Source: Phenylobacterium sp. (GTDB lineage: Bacteria; Pseudomonadota; Alphaproteobacteria; Caulobacterales; Caulobacteraceae). Taken from it: 64,000 bases of DNA. The position numbers and the translations under genes were made by a program. Within the stretch, counting starts at the first letter, position 1, and each line of letters begins with the position of its first letter. Where the stretch lies: the NCBI RefSeq assembly GCF_030693625.1, contig NZ_JAUYAF010000076.1:1-64000 (forward strand). Reading direction: 5' to 3'. Shown here one piece after another: positions 23,968-33,053 of this stretch. A model generated the notes under the pieces. The model did no database searches. It was given only the letters and a program-made list of their open reading frames with translations, and was not told where the DNA came from.

Positions 23968-24578
23968 GCTTTGTGGTCCTTGAGCGCCGCGACCGCGTCG
24001 GCGATCAGGGGCAGGCGGTCGTTGCCGAAGTACATGTCGGTGCGGTTCACGAAGATGGTCGGGGAGCCGAAGCCGCCCCGGGCGATCACCTCCTCGGTGT
24101 TCAGCCGCAGCTGATCCTTGACCGCGGGCTCGGCGATGCCTGCGAGGAAGTCCGCCGGGTCGATCCCGACGGCGTGGCAAATCTCCGCCAGCACCTCGTC
24201 CTGTGAGATGTCGCGGTTGTCAGTCCAGTAGGCCCTGAACACCGCGTCGGCGAAGGCGACGAGCTTGCCCTGCGGCGCGAGCCATATGCAGCCGCGCATG
24301 GCTTTCACGCTGTTCACCGGGAAGACCTTGGGCGGGAAGGCGATCCTGACGCCGGAGTGCCGCGCCCAGTCCTCCAGGTCCTTCTTCATGTAGCGCGCCT
24401 TGGCCGGTACCGGTGTGGCCCGCTGCTCATAGACCGAGGGGTTCACGGTGTTGAAGATGCCCCCCACCAGGATCGGCCGCCAGTCGATCTCCACCCCCAG
24501 CTCCGCCGCCATCGGCTGCAGGTTGTGGAAGGCCAGATAGGTCCAGGGGCTGGAGCAGTCGAAGAAGCACTCGATCAT
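23964..24578 (-). CDS. DsbA-family 2-hydroxychromene-2-carboxylate isomerase
   Basis: 204 aa. The start MIECFFDCSSPWTYLAFHNL has the F-D-x-x-S-P-x-x-Y pattern of the kappa-class GST/HCCA isomerase family, and FGSPTIFVNRTDMYFGNDRL is the conserved C-terminal block. These glutathione-dependent enzymes isomerise ring-cleavage products such as those of naphthalene degradation; many members have other unassigned substrates. It overlaps both neighbours by 4 bp and lies directly after a GST gene, so glutathione chemistry is a shared theme. Confidence 0.9.
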
Positions 24579-25264
24579 GTGGCGGCGATCCCAAAGAGGT
24601 TCTGCTTGGTCTGGGCGTCCATCTCGCCCGGCCGCGCCATCCGGCCCACCGAGGTCCCCGCCACCACGCCCGGCCGCGCCCGCACCGTGGCGAACCAGCG
24701 CTTGATATGGGGATAGTCGTCCAGGGTGAAGCCCTGCGCCTTGTGGGTGATCAGCCAGGGGAAGCAGGCCATGTCGGCGATGGAATAGTCGTCGCCGCCC
24801 ACATAGGCGCCTGTCCGCCCCAACTGGCCATCCAGCACGCCGTACAGGCGCGCGGCCTCCCGCTCGTAGCGGTCGATGGCGTAGGCGATCTTCTCCGGCG
24901 CATAGAGCTTGAAGTGGCCGTTCTGGCCCAGCATCGGCCCCAGCCCACCCACCTGCCACATCAGCCACTGCATGACGCTGGAGCGGCTCCTCACATCGGC
25001 GGGCAGGAAGCGGCCGGTCTTCTCGGCCAGATAGACCAGGATGGCGCCGGTCTCGAAGACCCCGATCGGCGCCCCGCCGTCGGCCGGGTCCTGGTCGACG
25101 ATGGCCGGGATGCGGTTGTTGGGGCTGAGCTTCAGAAAGTCGGGCGCGAACTGCTCGCCACGGCCCAGGTTCACCGGATGCACGGCATAGGGCAGGCCGC
25201 ACTCCTCCAGCATGATGCTGATCTTCCAGCCGTTGGGCGTGGCGGCATAGTAGAGGTCGATCAC
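24575..25264 (-). CDS. Glutathione S-transferase family protein (YfcG/Nu-class like)
   Basis: 229 aa. The Nu-class signature TPNGWKISIMLEE is seen at the N-terminus, with NNRIPAIVDQDP (cis-Pro) and VFETGAILVYLAEKTGRF (Glu-Thr for glutathione binding). The helical C-terminal domain runs to the end. Nu-class enzymes reduce disulfide bonds or peroxides with glutathione. It is the first gene of the four-gene minus-strand operon; its promoter should lie in the 128-bp gap shared with the divergent mutT gene. Confidence 0.92.
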   Translation of the reverse strand: MIDLYYAATPNGWKISIMLEECGLPYAVHPVNLGRGEQFAPDFLKLSPNNRIPAIVDQDPADGGAPIGVFETGAILVYLAEKTGRFLPADVRSRSSVMQWLMWQVGGLGPMLGQNGHFKLYAPEKIAYAIDRYEREAARLYGVLDGQLGRTGAYVGGDDYSIADMACFPWLITHKAQGFTLDDYPHIKRWFATVRARPGVVAGTSVGRMARPGEMDAQTKQNLFGIAAT

Positions 25265-25392
25265 CGGCGTCTCCCGGGCCTCTCAGGGGGCCTTGGGTCT
25301 AGACTACCTGCCCTGTCGCGCGACGCCACCGTCACCCCGCGTCATTCGTCCCGGCTGTTGCATTTCGTCTTCCGGCCCGCGATGCAGGCGCC

Positions 25393-25799
<407 letters not shown>

Positions 25800-25803
<4 letters not shown>

Positions 25804-25964
25804 TCGCCTTCCTGCGGGACGATCGCGGGGCCACCATGATCGAGTACGCGATCCTGGCCGGCGTCCTGGGCATGGCGGTGGTGGCCGCCATCGGCGCCTT
25901 CCAGACCGTGCTGTTTGACCTGATGAACAAGGCCGCCACCGCCATCGAGACGGCCATCAGCTAA
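25800..25964 (+). CDS. Flp/PilA-family pilin (non-ATG start)
   Basis: 54 aa from CTG 25800: IAFLRDDRGATMIEYAILAG, then a hydrophobic helix ending in a short polar tail. The D-R-G/A-T-M-I-E-Y junction matches class IVb Flp prepilin processing, where TadV-type peptidase cuts after Gly. The leader before Gly must be translated, and in this frame there is no ATG, GTG or TTG between the remote ATG at 25719 (inside mutT) and the ATG at 25836 (after the cleavage site). A CTG overlapping the mutT stop (CTGA) is therefore the most sensible start. No other tad/cpa genes are seen in the window. Confidence 0.7.
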
Positions 25965-25975
25965 TCAACCGCTCA

Positions 25976-26070
25976 CCCCGGCGAAGGCCAGGGCCCAGAT
26001 GCATCCACCGCGTTCAGAATGCTTGGCCCTGAGGTGTGACCTCCGACCTGGGTCCCGGCCTTCGCCGGGA
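25976..26070. repeat. Nested palindromic extragenic repeat, copy 2
   Basis: GGCGAAGGCC with flanking CCCC (25976-25989) has a 13-bp perfect inverted partner GGCCTTCGCCGGG at 26057-26069. The right half also folds on itself (TCCCGGC-CTTC-GCCGGGA, 26053-26070). The inner CTGGGTCCC is shared with copies 1 and 3. It lies between the pilin and the kinase gene. Confidence 0.65.
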
Positions 26071-26118
26071 GGCGCGGAGATGGGGAATTTGCGCGGCGGT
26101 TGCTCTAAACCCTTCGCC

Positions 26119-27000
26119 ATGGACGCCTGGCTTTCCGACTTCATCGCCGCCGAGGGCTTGCCTCCGGACTTCGCCGAGACCGCCCTGGCGATCTGCGCGC
26201 CCCTGGCCGCGCGGATCGTCGCCGACGCCCGAACGCCGGGCTTCGTCGTGGGGGTCTGTGGGAGCCAGGCCAGCGGCAAGTCGACCCTGACCGCCGTCCT
26301 GCGTCGCGTGCTGGAGGACAAGGGGCTCAAGGTGGCCTCTCTCTCGCTGGACGACCTCTACCTCACCCGCGCTCAGCGCCAGGATCTGGCGCGCGAGGTC
26401 CATCCGCTGCTGGCCACGCGCGGTGTGCCGGGAACCCATGATGTGGCCCTGGGCCTGGCGGTGCTTGATGGCCTGGCCGGCCCGGGCGAGACCCTGCTGC
26501 CCGCCTTCGACAAGGCGGCCGACGACCGACGGCTCCAGGGCGCGCCTGTCGCCGGGCCGGTGGACGTCATCCTGTTCGAGGGTTGGTGCGTCGGCGCCGT
26601 TCCGCAGGCTGATATCGCTGCGCCCATCAACACCCTGGAGCGTGACCGCGACCCCGACGGCCGCTGGCGGACCTTCGTCAATGACGCCCTCGCCGGCCCC
26701 TATCAGGACCTCTTCGCCCGCATCGACCTGCTGGTCCTGCTGAAGGCGCCCAGCTTCGAGGTGGTCCTGGCCTGGCGCCAGGAGCAGGAGGCCAAGCTGC
26801 GCGCCCGCCTGACCCGCGAAGGCGGCGACCTGAAGCGCGCCATGACCGACGCCCAGGTCGCAGACTTCATCGCCCACTACGAACGCCTGACCCGCCATAT
26901 CCTGGCCGAGATGCCGGGCCGGGCAGACATGGTGGTGGCGCTGGATCAGCAGAGGCGGCCGGAGGCTACGGCCGCTCCGCCGCCGCGTCCCGCGCCTTGA
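26119..27000 (+). CDS. D-glycerate 3-kinase-like P-loop kinase
   Basis: 293 aa from the ATG at 26119; the frame is open upstream through the repeat element, so earlier starts are unlikely to be used. Walker A is GSQASGKST, followed by LSLDDLYLTRAQRQDLA and HPLLATRGVPGTHD, the signature of the glycerate kinase/YggC-Tda10 group. VDVILFEGWCVGAVPQ is the Walker-B-like region. It would phosphorylate glycerate to 3-phosphoglycerate. The 3' end overlaps the convergent WYL regulator by 35 bp. Confidence 0.88.
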   Translation: MDAWLSDFIAAEGLPPDFAETALAICAPLAARIVADARTPGFVVGVCGSQASGKSTLTAVLRRVLEDKGLKVASLSLDDLYLTRAQRQDLAREVHPLLATRGVPGTHDVALGLAVLDGLAGPGETLLPAFDKAADDRRLQGAPVAGPVDVILFEGWCVGAVPQADIAAPINTLERDRDPDGRWRTFVNDALAGPYQDLFARIDLLVLLKAPSFEVVLAWRQEQEAKLRARLTREGGDLKRAMTDAQVADFIAHYERLTRHILAEMPGRADMVVALDQQRRPEATAAPPPRPAP

Positions 27001-27703
27001 ACTTCTCGATCTCCTCGCAGCGCCGCTCCTCCATCACCCTGCGCCACTTGGCCCTCAGGACCGCGGGGCGTTCGGGATAGCGGTCCTCCAGGAACTCGGC
27101 GCCGGTCACCCGGTCGGCGCGGAAGGAGCGGAAGTCCTGGCGCATCTCGCACCAGGCCATCAGCATCCGGACAGTGTCGTGATAGCCGATGGTCACCGGC
27201 CAGATGGTGCGCTCGCTGTCGCGGCCCTGCTCGTCCTTGTAGTGGATGGCGATCTTGCGGCCGGCGTGAATCTGGGCGCGGACCTGGGCCATGTCGATGG
27301 CGTCGGGCTGGAGCTTCCACGACTTGGCGGCGCCCAGGGACGGGGCGTCGATATAGGGCCGCAGGCGTTCGGGAATGGCGGCGCTGATCTTGGCGATCAG
27401 GTCCTGGGCGGCCATGGCGAGCGCCGCGTCCCCCCGGCTGGCCACCCACTGGGCGCCCAGCACCGCGGCCTCGATCTCGTCAGGCGTCAGCATCAGGGGC
27501 GGCAGGTCATAGCCCTGGTCCAGCACATAGCCGATGCCCGCCTCGCCGCGCACCGGCACCCGCTGGGCCATCAGGTCGGCCACATCGCGATAGACCGTGC
27601 GCTTGGAGGTCTCCAGCTCCTCGGCCAATGCATCGGCGGTCACTGGACGGCGCGAGCGGCGCAGAATCTGGATGATCTGGAACAGGCGGTCGGCGCGTCT
27701 CAT
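26966..27703 (-). CDS. YafY/DeoR-type HTH and WYL-domain transcriptional regulator
   Basis: 245 aa. The N-terminal winged helix is RRADRLFQIIQILRRSRRPV followed by LETSKRTVYRDVADL. The WYL ligand-sensing domain spans about 140-210 (AIHYKDEQGRDSERTIWPV, RMLMAWCEMRQDFRSFRADR); the third WYL position is replaced in part. Relatives usually control a divergently placed glyoxalase or cyclase gene. Here the divergent position holds only an 8-codon ORF. Confidence 0.92.
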   Translation of the reverse strand: MRRADRLFQIIQILRRSRRPVTADALAEELETSKRTVYRDVADLMAQRVPVRGEAGIGYVLDQGYDLPPLMLTPDEIEAAVLGAQWVASRGDAALAMAAQDLIAKISAAIPERLRPYIDAPSLGAAKSWKLQPDAIDMAQVRAQIHAGRKIAIHYKDEQGRDSERTIWPVTIGYHDTVRMLMAWCEMRQDFRSFRADRVTGAEFLEDRYPERPAVLRAKWRRVMEERRCEEIEKFKARDAAAERP

Positions 27704-27719
27704 CGGGCCAAAGCTCCAC

Positions 27720-27744
27720 TGTTGCCGCCACTACGGTGGCAGCA
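27720..27744. promoter_or_regulatory. Inverted repeat, candidate operator of the WYL regulator
   Basis: TGTTGCCGCC (27720-27729) and GGTGGCAGCA (27735-27744) form an inverted repeat with 8 of 10 matches and a 5-bp spacer. It lies 16 bp upstream of the regulator start and about 45 bp before the divergent mini-ORF. Autoregulation is inferred. Confidence 0.4.
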
Positions 27745-27786
27745 GGATGGCAATAGAACCCGGATCAACGCAACCGGAGAAACGCC

Positions 27787-27813
27787 ATGATCAAGCTGAA
27801 ACTCGTTAGGTAA
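27787..27813 (+). pseudogene. 8-codon ORF with good ribosome-binding site, probable gene remnant
   Basis: ATG to TAA encodes only MIKLKLVR, but it is preceded by GGAGA at a proper 7-8 base spacing and by a putative operator. This looks like the 5' end of a gene whose body has been deleted. Family habit would predict a VOC/glyoxalase-like partner of the WYL regulator. It could alternatively be a true leader peptide, but no gene follows on this strand for almost 1 kb. Confidence 0.4.
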
Positions 27814-27863
27814 CCGAACCAGTTTTGGGGGTCGCCGGAACAACTTCACCTGGCGCCTAAAGT

Positions 27864-28775
27864 TCAGTCCTCGTCCCGCGGCAGCGGCTGTTCGATCGTC
27901 CCCAGGGCGTCGGCCAGCCGCATCTTGGCGCTGCCGGGCTTCAGGGGCTGCTGCTGGCTGGCGTCGGGGGTCCAGCCGGTGAGCGTCAGGATCTCGAAGG
28001 TCGCGGGCGCCCGGCCGTCCGGCTCGGCGAATCGCTCGACATAGATCTCCATCGCTCGCGCCAGCAGGGTCTTGGTCAGGGCGCGCGGGTGGCGATCGGC
28101 CAGGACGCTGGTCTCACCCATGGCCCGCAGGTCGGCCAGCAGCTTGATGGGATGGGAATAGCGCACGGTCACCCGGTCCACGTCGACGACGGGCAGCGCA
28201 AAGCCTGACCGCTGGAGCAGGCCCGCGGCGTCATAGGCGTCGGCGAAGGGCGAGATGCGGCTCGCCGCGCCGCCGGTCAGCTCGATCTCCGCCGACAGCA
28301 GGGAGGCCCGCAGCTCTGTGAGGGTCGCCCCGCCGAACATCGAGCCGATGAACAGGCCGTCCGGCTTCAAGGCCCGCCGGATCTGGATCAGGGCGCCCAC
28401 CACGTCATTGGTCCAGTGCAGGGCCAGGGTCGAGACAACCAGGTCCAGCGACCCGAAGGCGAAGGGCAGGCGCTCCTCGTCGGCGACGATGCGCGGACCG
28501 TCGCGGCCGGCCAGCATGGCCGGCGAGAGGTCGGCCTCCACCAGCAGGCCTACCCGGCTCGCCGCATCACTCGCCCTCAGCGCCTCACGAAAGGCCCCGT
28601 TGCGGGCCCCGAGGTCGACGGCGCGCGGAAACTCCCGCAGGATCGCCTCCAGGCGCACCACGGCGTCCTCCGCCGCGCGGCGCTTGAGGAAGTCGGCGTT
28701 TCCGTAGCCGGGCGCGGCGCGGGTCAGGCGGGCGCGCAGCTGGGCGCGGTCGAAGAGCAGGGGCGGGGCGGACAT
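27864..28775 (-). CDS. Class I SAM methyltransferase, BioC/NDUFAF5-like
   Basis: 303 aa from the ATG at 28775. The SAM-binding region is FPRAVDLGARNGAF, where the classic GxGxG is altered to GARNG. Next come LPFAFGSLDLVVSTLALHWT and IRRALKPDGLFIGSMFGG. The LALHWTND block and the C-terminal region resemble NDUFAF5 (arginine hydroxylase for complex I assembly) and BioC; alphaproteobacterial copies are usually annotated as methyltransferases next to comF. The ATG overlaps the divergent comF ATG region by two bases, so both promoters sit within coding DNA. Confidence 0.88.
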   Translation of the reverse strand: MSAPPLLFDRAQLRARLTRAAPGYGNADFLKRRAAEDAVVRLEAILREFPRAVDLGARNGAFREALRASDAASRVGLLVEADLSPAMLAGRDGPRIVADEERLPFAFGSLDLVVSTLALHWTNDVVGALIQIRRALKPDGLFIGSMFGGATLTELRASLLSAEIELTGGAASRISPFADAYDAAGLLQRSGFALPVVDVDRVTVRYSHPIKLLADLRAMGETSVLADRHPRALTKTLLARAMEIYVERFAEPDGRAPATFEILTLTGWTPDASQQQPLKPGSAKMRLADALGTIEQPLPRDED

Positions 28776-29560
28776 GAGCCTGCAAGATGACGTGTCGGAG
28801 GCCTGGTGGAAACCAGGGCCGCGCATGAAATCCGCCGCGCGGACCGCTTTGGACCTCCTGTTCCCGCCTCAGTCCCTGGACGACGGACCTCGGCCGCTGG
28901 CCACCGGCCTTACCGCACCCGGCTGGAGCCAGATCACCTTCCTCGCCGACCCGGTCTGCGACGGCTGCGGGACACCGTTCGAATATTCCCTGGGGGAGGG
29001 GGTGCGATGCGCCGCCTGCCTGGCCAAGCCCCGCGCCTTCGCCCGGGCCCGGGCCGCCTGCCTCTATGACGACGCCTCGCGCGGCCCGATCCTGCAGCTC
29101 AAGCACGCCGACCGCACCGATCTGGCCCCCCCTTTTCGCCCGCTGGATCAGCCGCTCGGCGCGCGACCTGATCGCCGAGGCCCACGCCATCGCCCCGGTG
29201 CCGCTGCATCCCACCCGTCTGCTGGGACGCCGCTATAACCAGGCCGCCGAGATCGCCCGGCCGCTCAGCCGGCTGTCCGGCGTGCTCTATCTGCCCGATG
29301 CCCTGACCCGGGTGCGCGCCACGGAGACACAGGGCGGCAAGTCCGGCTCCGGTCGGCGCAGGAATGTGGCGGCGGCCTTCGCCGTGCCGCCCAGCCGCGC
29401 GAAACAGGTGGCGGGCCGGCGAATCCTGCTGATTGATGACGTCATGACCACCGGCGCCACCCTCGAAGGCTGCGCGCGCGCTCTGCTCAAGGCCGGGGCC
29501 GCCTGCATCGACGTGGCGGTGGTGGTCAGGGTGAAAGAAGCGGCGAACACCCCCATATGA
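28774..29560 (+). pseudogene. comF: ComF-family phosphoribosyltransferase, broken by a +1 frameshift in a C7 tract
   Basis: The first frame (28774-29238) gives the N-terminal half with a zinc-ribbon (DPVCDGCGTPFEYSLGEGVR, then CAACLAK) and ILQLKHADRTDLAP. The homologous continuation LFARWISRSARDLIAEA, HPTRLLGRRYNQAAEIAR and the PRPP-binding ILLIDDVMTTGATLEGC is in the next frame, to 29560. The switch falls at seven Cs (29126-29132) followed by TTTT; six Cs would restore the frame. ComF acts in DNA uptake or processing. This is either a sequencing error, a true mutation, or ribosomal/transcriptional slippage. Confidence 0.85.
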
Positions 29561-29593
29561 GATCCTTCAACCTCTTTCGGCGTTAGTGGAGCC

Positions 29594-29851
29594 ATGACCC
29601 AAGTCACCATCTACACCAAGCCCTTCTGCCCCTACTGCGTCCGCGCCGTCTCCCTGCTGGAGAAGAAGGGCGTCGAGTTCACCGAGATCGAGGCCGCCTT
29701 CGACCCGGAGAAGCGAAAGGAAATGATGCAGCGGTCCAACGGCCGCGCCACCTTCCCGCAGATCTTCATCGGCGAGGAGCACATCGGCGGTTGCGACGAC
29801 ATGATGGCCCTGGAGCGGGACGGCAAGCTGGACCCCCTGCTGGCCGCTTGA
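29594..29851 (+). CDS. grxC: Glutaredoxin 3
   Basis: 85 aa. The dithiol active site CPYC is in IYTKPFCPYCVRAVSLL, followed by the conserved TFPQIFIGEEHIGGCDDMMA with the cis-Pro loop and GG-C-D-D glutathione-binding motif. It reduces protein and glutathione mixed disulfides using GSH. It is placed between comF and the nitrilase, the standard alphaproteobacterial order. Confidence 0.97.
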   Translation: MTQVTIYTKPFCPYCVRAVSLLEKKGVEFTEIEAAFDPEKRKEMMQRSNGRATFPQIFIGEEHIGGCDDMMALERDGKLDPLLAA

Positions 29852-29890
29852 GCCTTGCCAAGCCGGGCGTTGCGGGCTTGTAGATAGCCC

Positions 29891-30724
29891 ATGACCTTGC
29901 GCGTCGGACTGATCCAGACCCGGACCCCCGCCAGCCACGCCGCGGCGCTCGACCACCTCGCGCCGCTGGTGCGGGAGGCCGCCGCCAAAGGCGCGACCTT
30001 CATCGCCACGCCCGAGGCCAGCAACATCCTGCAGAAGGACAAGGCGGCCCTGCTGCCGCAGCTCAAGCTGCTGGCCGAGGATCCCGTCGTCCTCGGCATG
30101 CAGGCGCTCGCCAAGGAGCTCGGCGTCTGGCTGCTGATCGGCTCGGCTTTGGTGCTGCGCGAGGACGGCAAGGCCGCCAACCGCGCGGCGCTCATCTCGC
30201 CCAACGGTGAGATCACCGCCACCTACGACAAGCTGCACATGTTCGACGTCGACCTGCCCACCGGCGAGAGCGCGCGCGAGAGCGAGACCTACGAGCCCGG
30301 CGACCGCGCCGTCACGGCGCTCGCCGGCGAGACGCCGCTCGGCCTGACCATCTGCTACGACATGCGCTTCCCGGCGGTCTATCGGGCCCTCGCCCTGGCC
30401 GGCGCCCAGGTGATGATGGTCCCGGCCGCCTTCACCCGGCCGACGGGCGAGGCGCACTGGGAGATCCTGTTGCGCGCCCGGGCCATCGAGACCGGCAGCT
30501 TCGTGCTGGCGCCGGCCCAGGGCGGCTTCCACGAGGACCGCCGCGGCACCTGGGGCCACACCCTCGCCATCGCCCCCTGGGGCGAGATTCTCGGCGAACT
30601 GGCCCATGACGAGCCCGGCGTCCTGGTGGTGGACCTCGACCTCGCCGCCGTCGGCAAGGCGCGTTCCGCGATCCCGGCGCTCGCCAACGCTCGGGCCTTC
30701 GCCCCACCGGCGGCCCTCGCATGA
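29891..30724 (+). CDS. Carbon-nitrogen hydrolase (Nit1-like deaminated-glutathione amidase)
   Basis: 277 aa. The nitrilase triad is visible: Glu in FIATPEASN, Lys in YDKLHMFDVDLP and Cys in LTICYDMRFPAVYRAL. DKLHMFDVDLPTGES is typical of Nit1/Nit2-like amidases, which repair deaminated glutathione. This would pair well with the preceding glutaredoxin gene. The ATGA overlap with the DUF1178 gene indicates one operon. Confidence 0.93.
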   Translation: MTLRVGLIQTRTPASHAAALDHLAPLVREAAAKGATFIATPEASNILQKDKAALLPQLKLLAEDPVVLGMQALAKELGVWLLIGSALVLREDGKAANRAALISPNGEITATYDKLHMFDVDLPTGESARESETYEPGDRAVTALAGETPLGLTICYDMRFPAVYRALALAGAQVMMVPAAFTRPTGEAHWEILLRARAIETGSFVLAPAQGGFHEDRRGTWGHTLAIAPWGEILGELAHDEPGVLVVDLDLAAVGKARSAIPALANARAFAPPAALA

Positions 30725-31149
30725 TCCGCTATGCGCTCGCCTGCGACCACGCCCACGAATTCGAGGGCTGGTTCGGCTCGTCGGAGGACTATGACGCCCA
30801 GGCCGACGCCGGCCAGATCGGCTGCCCGACCTGCGGCTCGACCGCCGTCACCAAACAGATCATGGCCCCCATGGTGGCCGGCACGAAGCGCAACACCCCA
30901 GACATGACGCCGGCCGCCCGCGAAGTCATGATGCAGGCGATGGCCGAGGTACGTCAGCACGTCGAGGACAACTTCGACTATGTCGGCGACACCTTCGCCG
31001 ACGAGGCCCGCGCCATCCACGCCGGCAAGTCCGAGAACCGCGGCATCTACGGCGAAGCCACCCCCGCCGAGGTCCGCGACCTCAAGGAAGAAGGCGTCAA
31101 CATCGCCCCCCTGCCGTCTGCGCCGGTGAAGAAGGCGTCGCTGAACTGA
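30721..31149 (+). CDS. DUF1178 family protein
   Basis: 142 aa. The N-terminus MIRYALACDHAHEFEGWFGS and the CPTCGSTAVTKQIMAP zinc-ribbon-like block define the DUF1178 family, whose members follow Nit1 and Grx genes across alphaproteobacteria. The function is unknown; two Cys of the pair could bind metal. It overlaps the amidase by 4 bp and ends one base before the convergent DUF5655 gene. Confidence 0.93.
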   Translation: MIRYALACDHAHEFEGWFGSSEDYDAQADAGQIGCPTCGSTAVTKQIMAPMVAGTKRNTPDMTPAAREVMMQAMAEVRQHVEDNFDYVGDTFADEARAIHAGKSENRGIYGEATPAEVRDLKEEGVNIAPLPSAPVKKASLN

Positions 31150-31150
31150 C

Positions 31151-31507
31151 CTAGCCGGCCTCCTTCCAGGCCTCCGCCAGACGCGCCCGCACGAAGTCAT
31201 CGACCTCCTGCGCGGATGAGAGTTCTAGATGGTGCGTGAAGCGGCCGGGCCTGGGCTCCACGACCTCCTTCCAGCGCAGTGAGGCGTCTCGTCGCCGCAA
31301 ATAGACCGACAGGACGAGCGGCGCTCTTGCTCGCCTCAGGTACTGTTCCGGCCGCCAGGTCGCGGCGAAGGGATGTGCGCGAGAAAAGCCCACCTGACTC
31401 TTCCCGACCCGCACCCGCGCCGGGCCGATGGCCTCCACGGCGGCCTGGACGGCCTCATGAACGGCGCGAGCTTCGGGATGCCTCGCGAAGAAATCATCCA
31501 CGGTCAT
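31151..31507 (-). CDS. DUF5655-like protein
   Basis: 118 aa from the ATG at 31507 (an earlier frame start is not supported). MTVDDFFARHPEARAVHEAV, VRVGKSQVGFSRAHPFAATW and HHLELSSAQEVDDFVRARL match the DUF5655/YdhG-like pattern of small cytoplasmic proteins without known activity. It is convergent with DUF1178 and divergent from the M20 peptidase gene. Confidence 0.7.
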   Translation of the reverse strand: MTVDDFFARHPEARAVHEAVQAAVEAIGPARVRVGKSQVGFSRAHPFAATWRPEQYLRRARAPLVLSVYLRRRDASLRWKEVVEPRPGRFTHHLELSSAQEVDDFVRARLAEAWKEAG

Positions 31508-31622
31508 GAGACGCTTCTCCAGCGCGCAACCCACGATACGGCAGCATTGGGCGCCGTCACATCCTTGCTCCCCGTGACGCCCCTGCCTAGGGTCCCGCCC
31601 AACAGTCGATTGGGGCCTTCAC

Positions 31623-33032
31623 ATGATCCGCACCGTCCTCCTCGCCGCGCTCGGCGCCGCGACCCTTTCGGCCTCCGCGGCCCAGGCCCAGACCCGGCCC
31701 GACCAGGTCGCCTTCCGTGCGCTCTACAAGGAGCTGGTGGAGACCAACACCACGCTCTCAGTAGGCAGCTGCACCGCCGCCGCCGAGAAGATGGGCGCGC
31801 GCCTGAAGGCCGCCGGTTACGCCGACAAGGACGTCCAGGTCCTAGTCCCCGCCGAGCGTCCCAAGGACGGCAACCTCGTCGCCACCCTGGCCGGGACGGA
31901 TGCAAAGCTGAAGCCGATCATGCTGCTGGCCCACCTCGACGTCGTGGAGGCCAACCGCGCCGACTGGGAGCGGGACCCCTTCACCCTGATCGAGGAGGGC
32001 GGCTATTTCTACGCCCGGGGCGCCAGCGACGATAAGGCCATGGCGGCGGTCTTCACCGACAGCCTGATCCGCTACAAGGCCGAGGGCTTCAAGCCGCGGC
32101 GCGGCCTGCGCCTGGTCCTGACCTGCGGCGAGGAGACGTCGGACACCTTCGACGGGGTCGAGTGGCTCCTGAAGCACCATCGCCCGCTGATGGAGGCGCA
32201 GTTCGCCCTGAACGAGGGCGCGGGCGGGCGGCTCGACGCGGAGGGCAATCGCCAGTTCCTCGGCGTCCAGGCCGGGGAGAAGGTCTATCAGGACTTCACC
32301 CTGGTCACGACCAACCCCGGCGGCCACTCCTCGCGGCCGTCGAAGGACAACGCCATCTACCACCTGGCCGCCGCCATCGACCGGCTGGCCGCCTATGACT
32401 TCCCCATTCGGCTGAACGACGCCACGAAGAACCACTTCGAGAAGATGTCGATGATCGAGGGCGGCGCCTCGGGCGCGGCCATGGCGGCCGTCGCCAAGGA
32501 TCCCACCAACGCCGCGGCCATCGCGCAGGTGATCAAGGACGCCAGCCGCAATTCCATGATGCGCACCACCTGCGTGGCCACCATGGTCGACGCCGGCCAC
32601 GCCCCCAATGCCTTGCCGCAGCGGGCGCAGGCCAATGTGAACTGCCGCATCCTGCCGGGTGAGAGCCTGGAATCGGTGAAGGCCCAGCTGGTGAAGGTGT
32701 TCGCCGACGACAAGATCGCCGTCACCATGGTGGGCGTCCCCAGCCCCGTCTCGCCGCCGCCGCCGCTGACCCGCGCGATCCTGGGTCCCATCGAGCAGGT
32801 CTCCAACCAGATGTGGCCGGGCGTTCCCCTGGTGCCGACCATGAGCACCGGGGCCACGGACAGCCGCTTCACCAACGCCGCCGGCATCCCCAGCTACGGT
32901 CTCTCAGGCATGTTCGGCGATCCGGATGGCGGCGGGACCCACGGTCTGAACGAGCGCATCCGGGTCCGCTCCCTCTATGAGGGCCGGGATTTCCTGCATT
33001 CGGTGGTGAAGCTCTACGCGACCCAGAAGTAA
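31623..33032 (+). CDS. M20/M25/M40-family metallopeptidase, exported
   Basis: 469 aa. A signal peptide is evident (MIRTVLLAALGAATLSASAA then QAQ), so the enzyme is periplasmic. Zinc-site blocks: MLLAHLDVVEANRADWERDP (His and catalytic Asp), YARGASDDKAM (bridging Asp), CGEETSDTFDG (catalytic Glu-Glu), and THGLNERIRV (C-terminal His). A lid/dimerisation domain lies in between (TTNPGGHSSRPSKDN). It probably cleaves di- or carboxypeptide substrates. The arylsulfatase gene follows 72 bp later with a strong palindrome in the gap. Confidence 0.95.
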   Translation: MIRTVLLAALGAATLSASAAQAQTRPDQVAFRALYKELVETNTTLSVGSCTAAAEKMGARLKAAGYADKDVQVLVPAERPKDGNLVATLAGTDAKLKPIMLLAHLDVVEANRADWERDPFTLIEEGGYFYARGASDDKAMAAVFTDSLIRYKAEGFKPRRGLRLVLTCGEETSDTFDGVEWLLKHHRPLMEAQFALNEGAGGRLDAEGNRQFLGVQAGEKVYQDFTLVTTNPGGHSSRPSKDNAIYHLAAAIDRLAAYDFPIRLNDATKNHFEKMSMIEGGASGAAMAAVAKDPTNAAAIAQVIKDASRNSMMRTTCVATMVDAGHAPNALPQRAQANVNCRILPGESLESVKAQLVKVFADDKIAVTMVGVPSPVSPPPPLTRAILGPIEQVSNQMWPGVPLVPTMSTGATDSRFTNAAGIPSYGLSGMFGDPDGGGTHGLNERIRVRSLYEGRDFLHSVVKLYATQK

Positions 33033-33053
33033 GGCGAGCAGGGCCTCTTCCCG

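Noticed and set aside
25836..25964. ATG at 25836 as the pilin start
   Set aside because: It lies after the predicted leader-peptidase site and would remove the charged leader needed for pilin processing.
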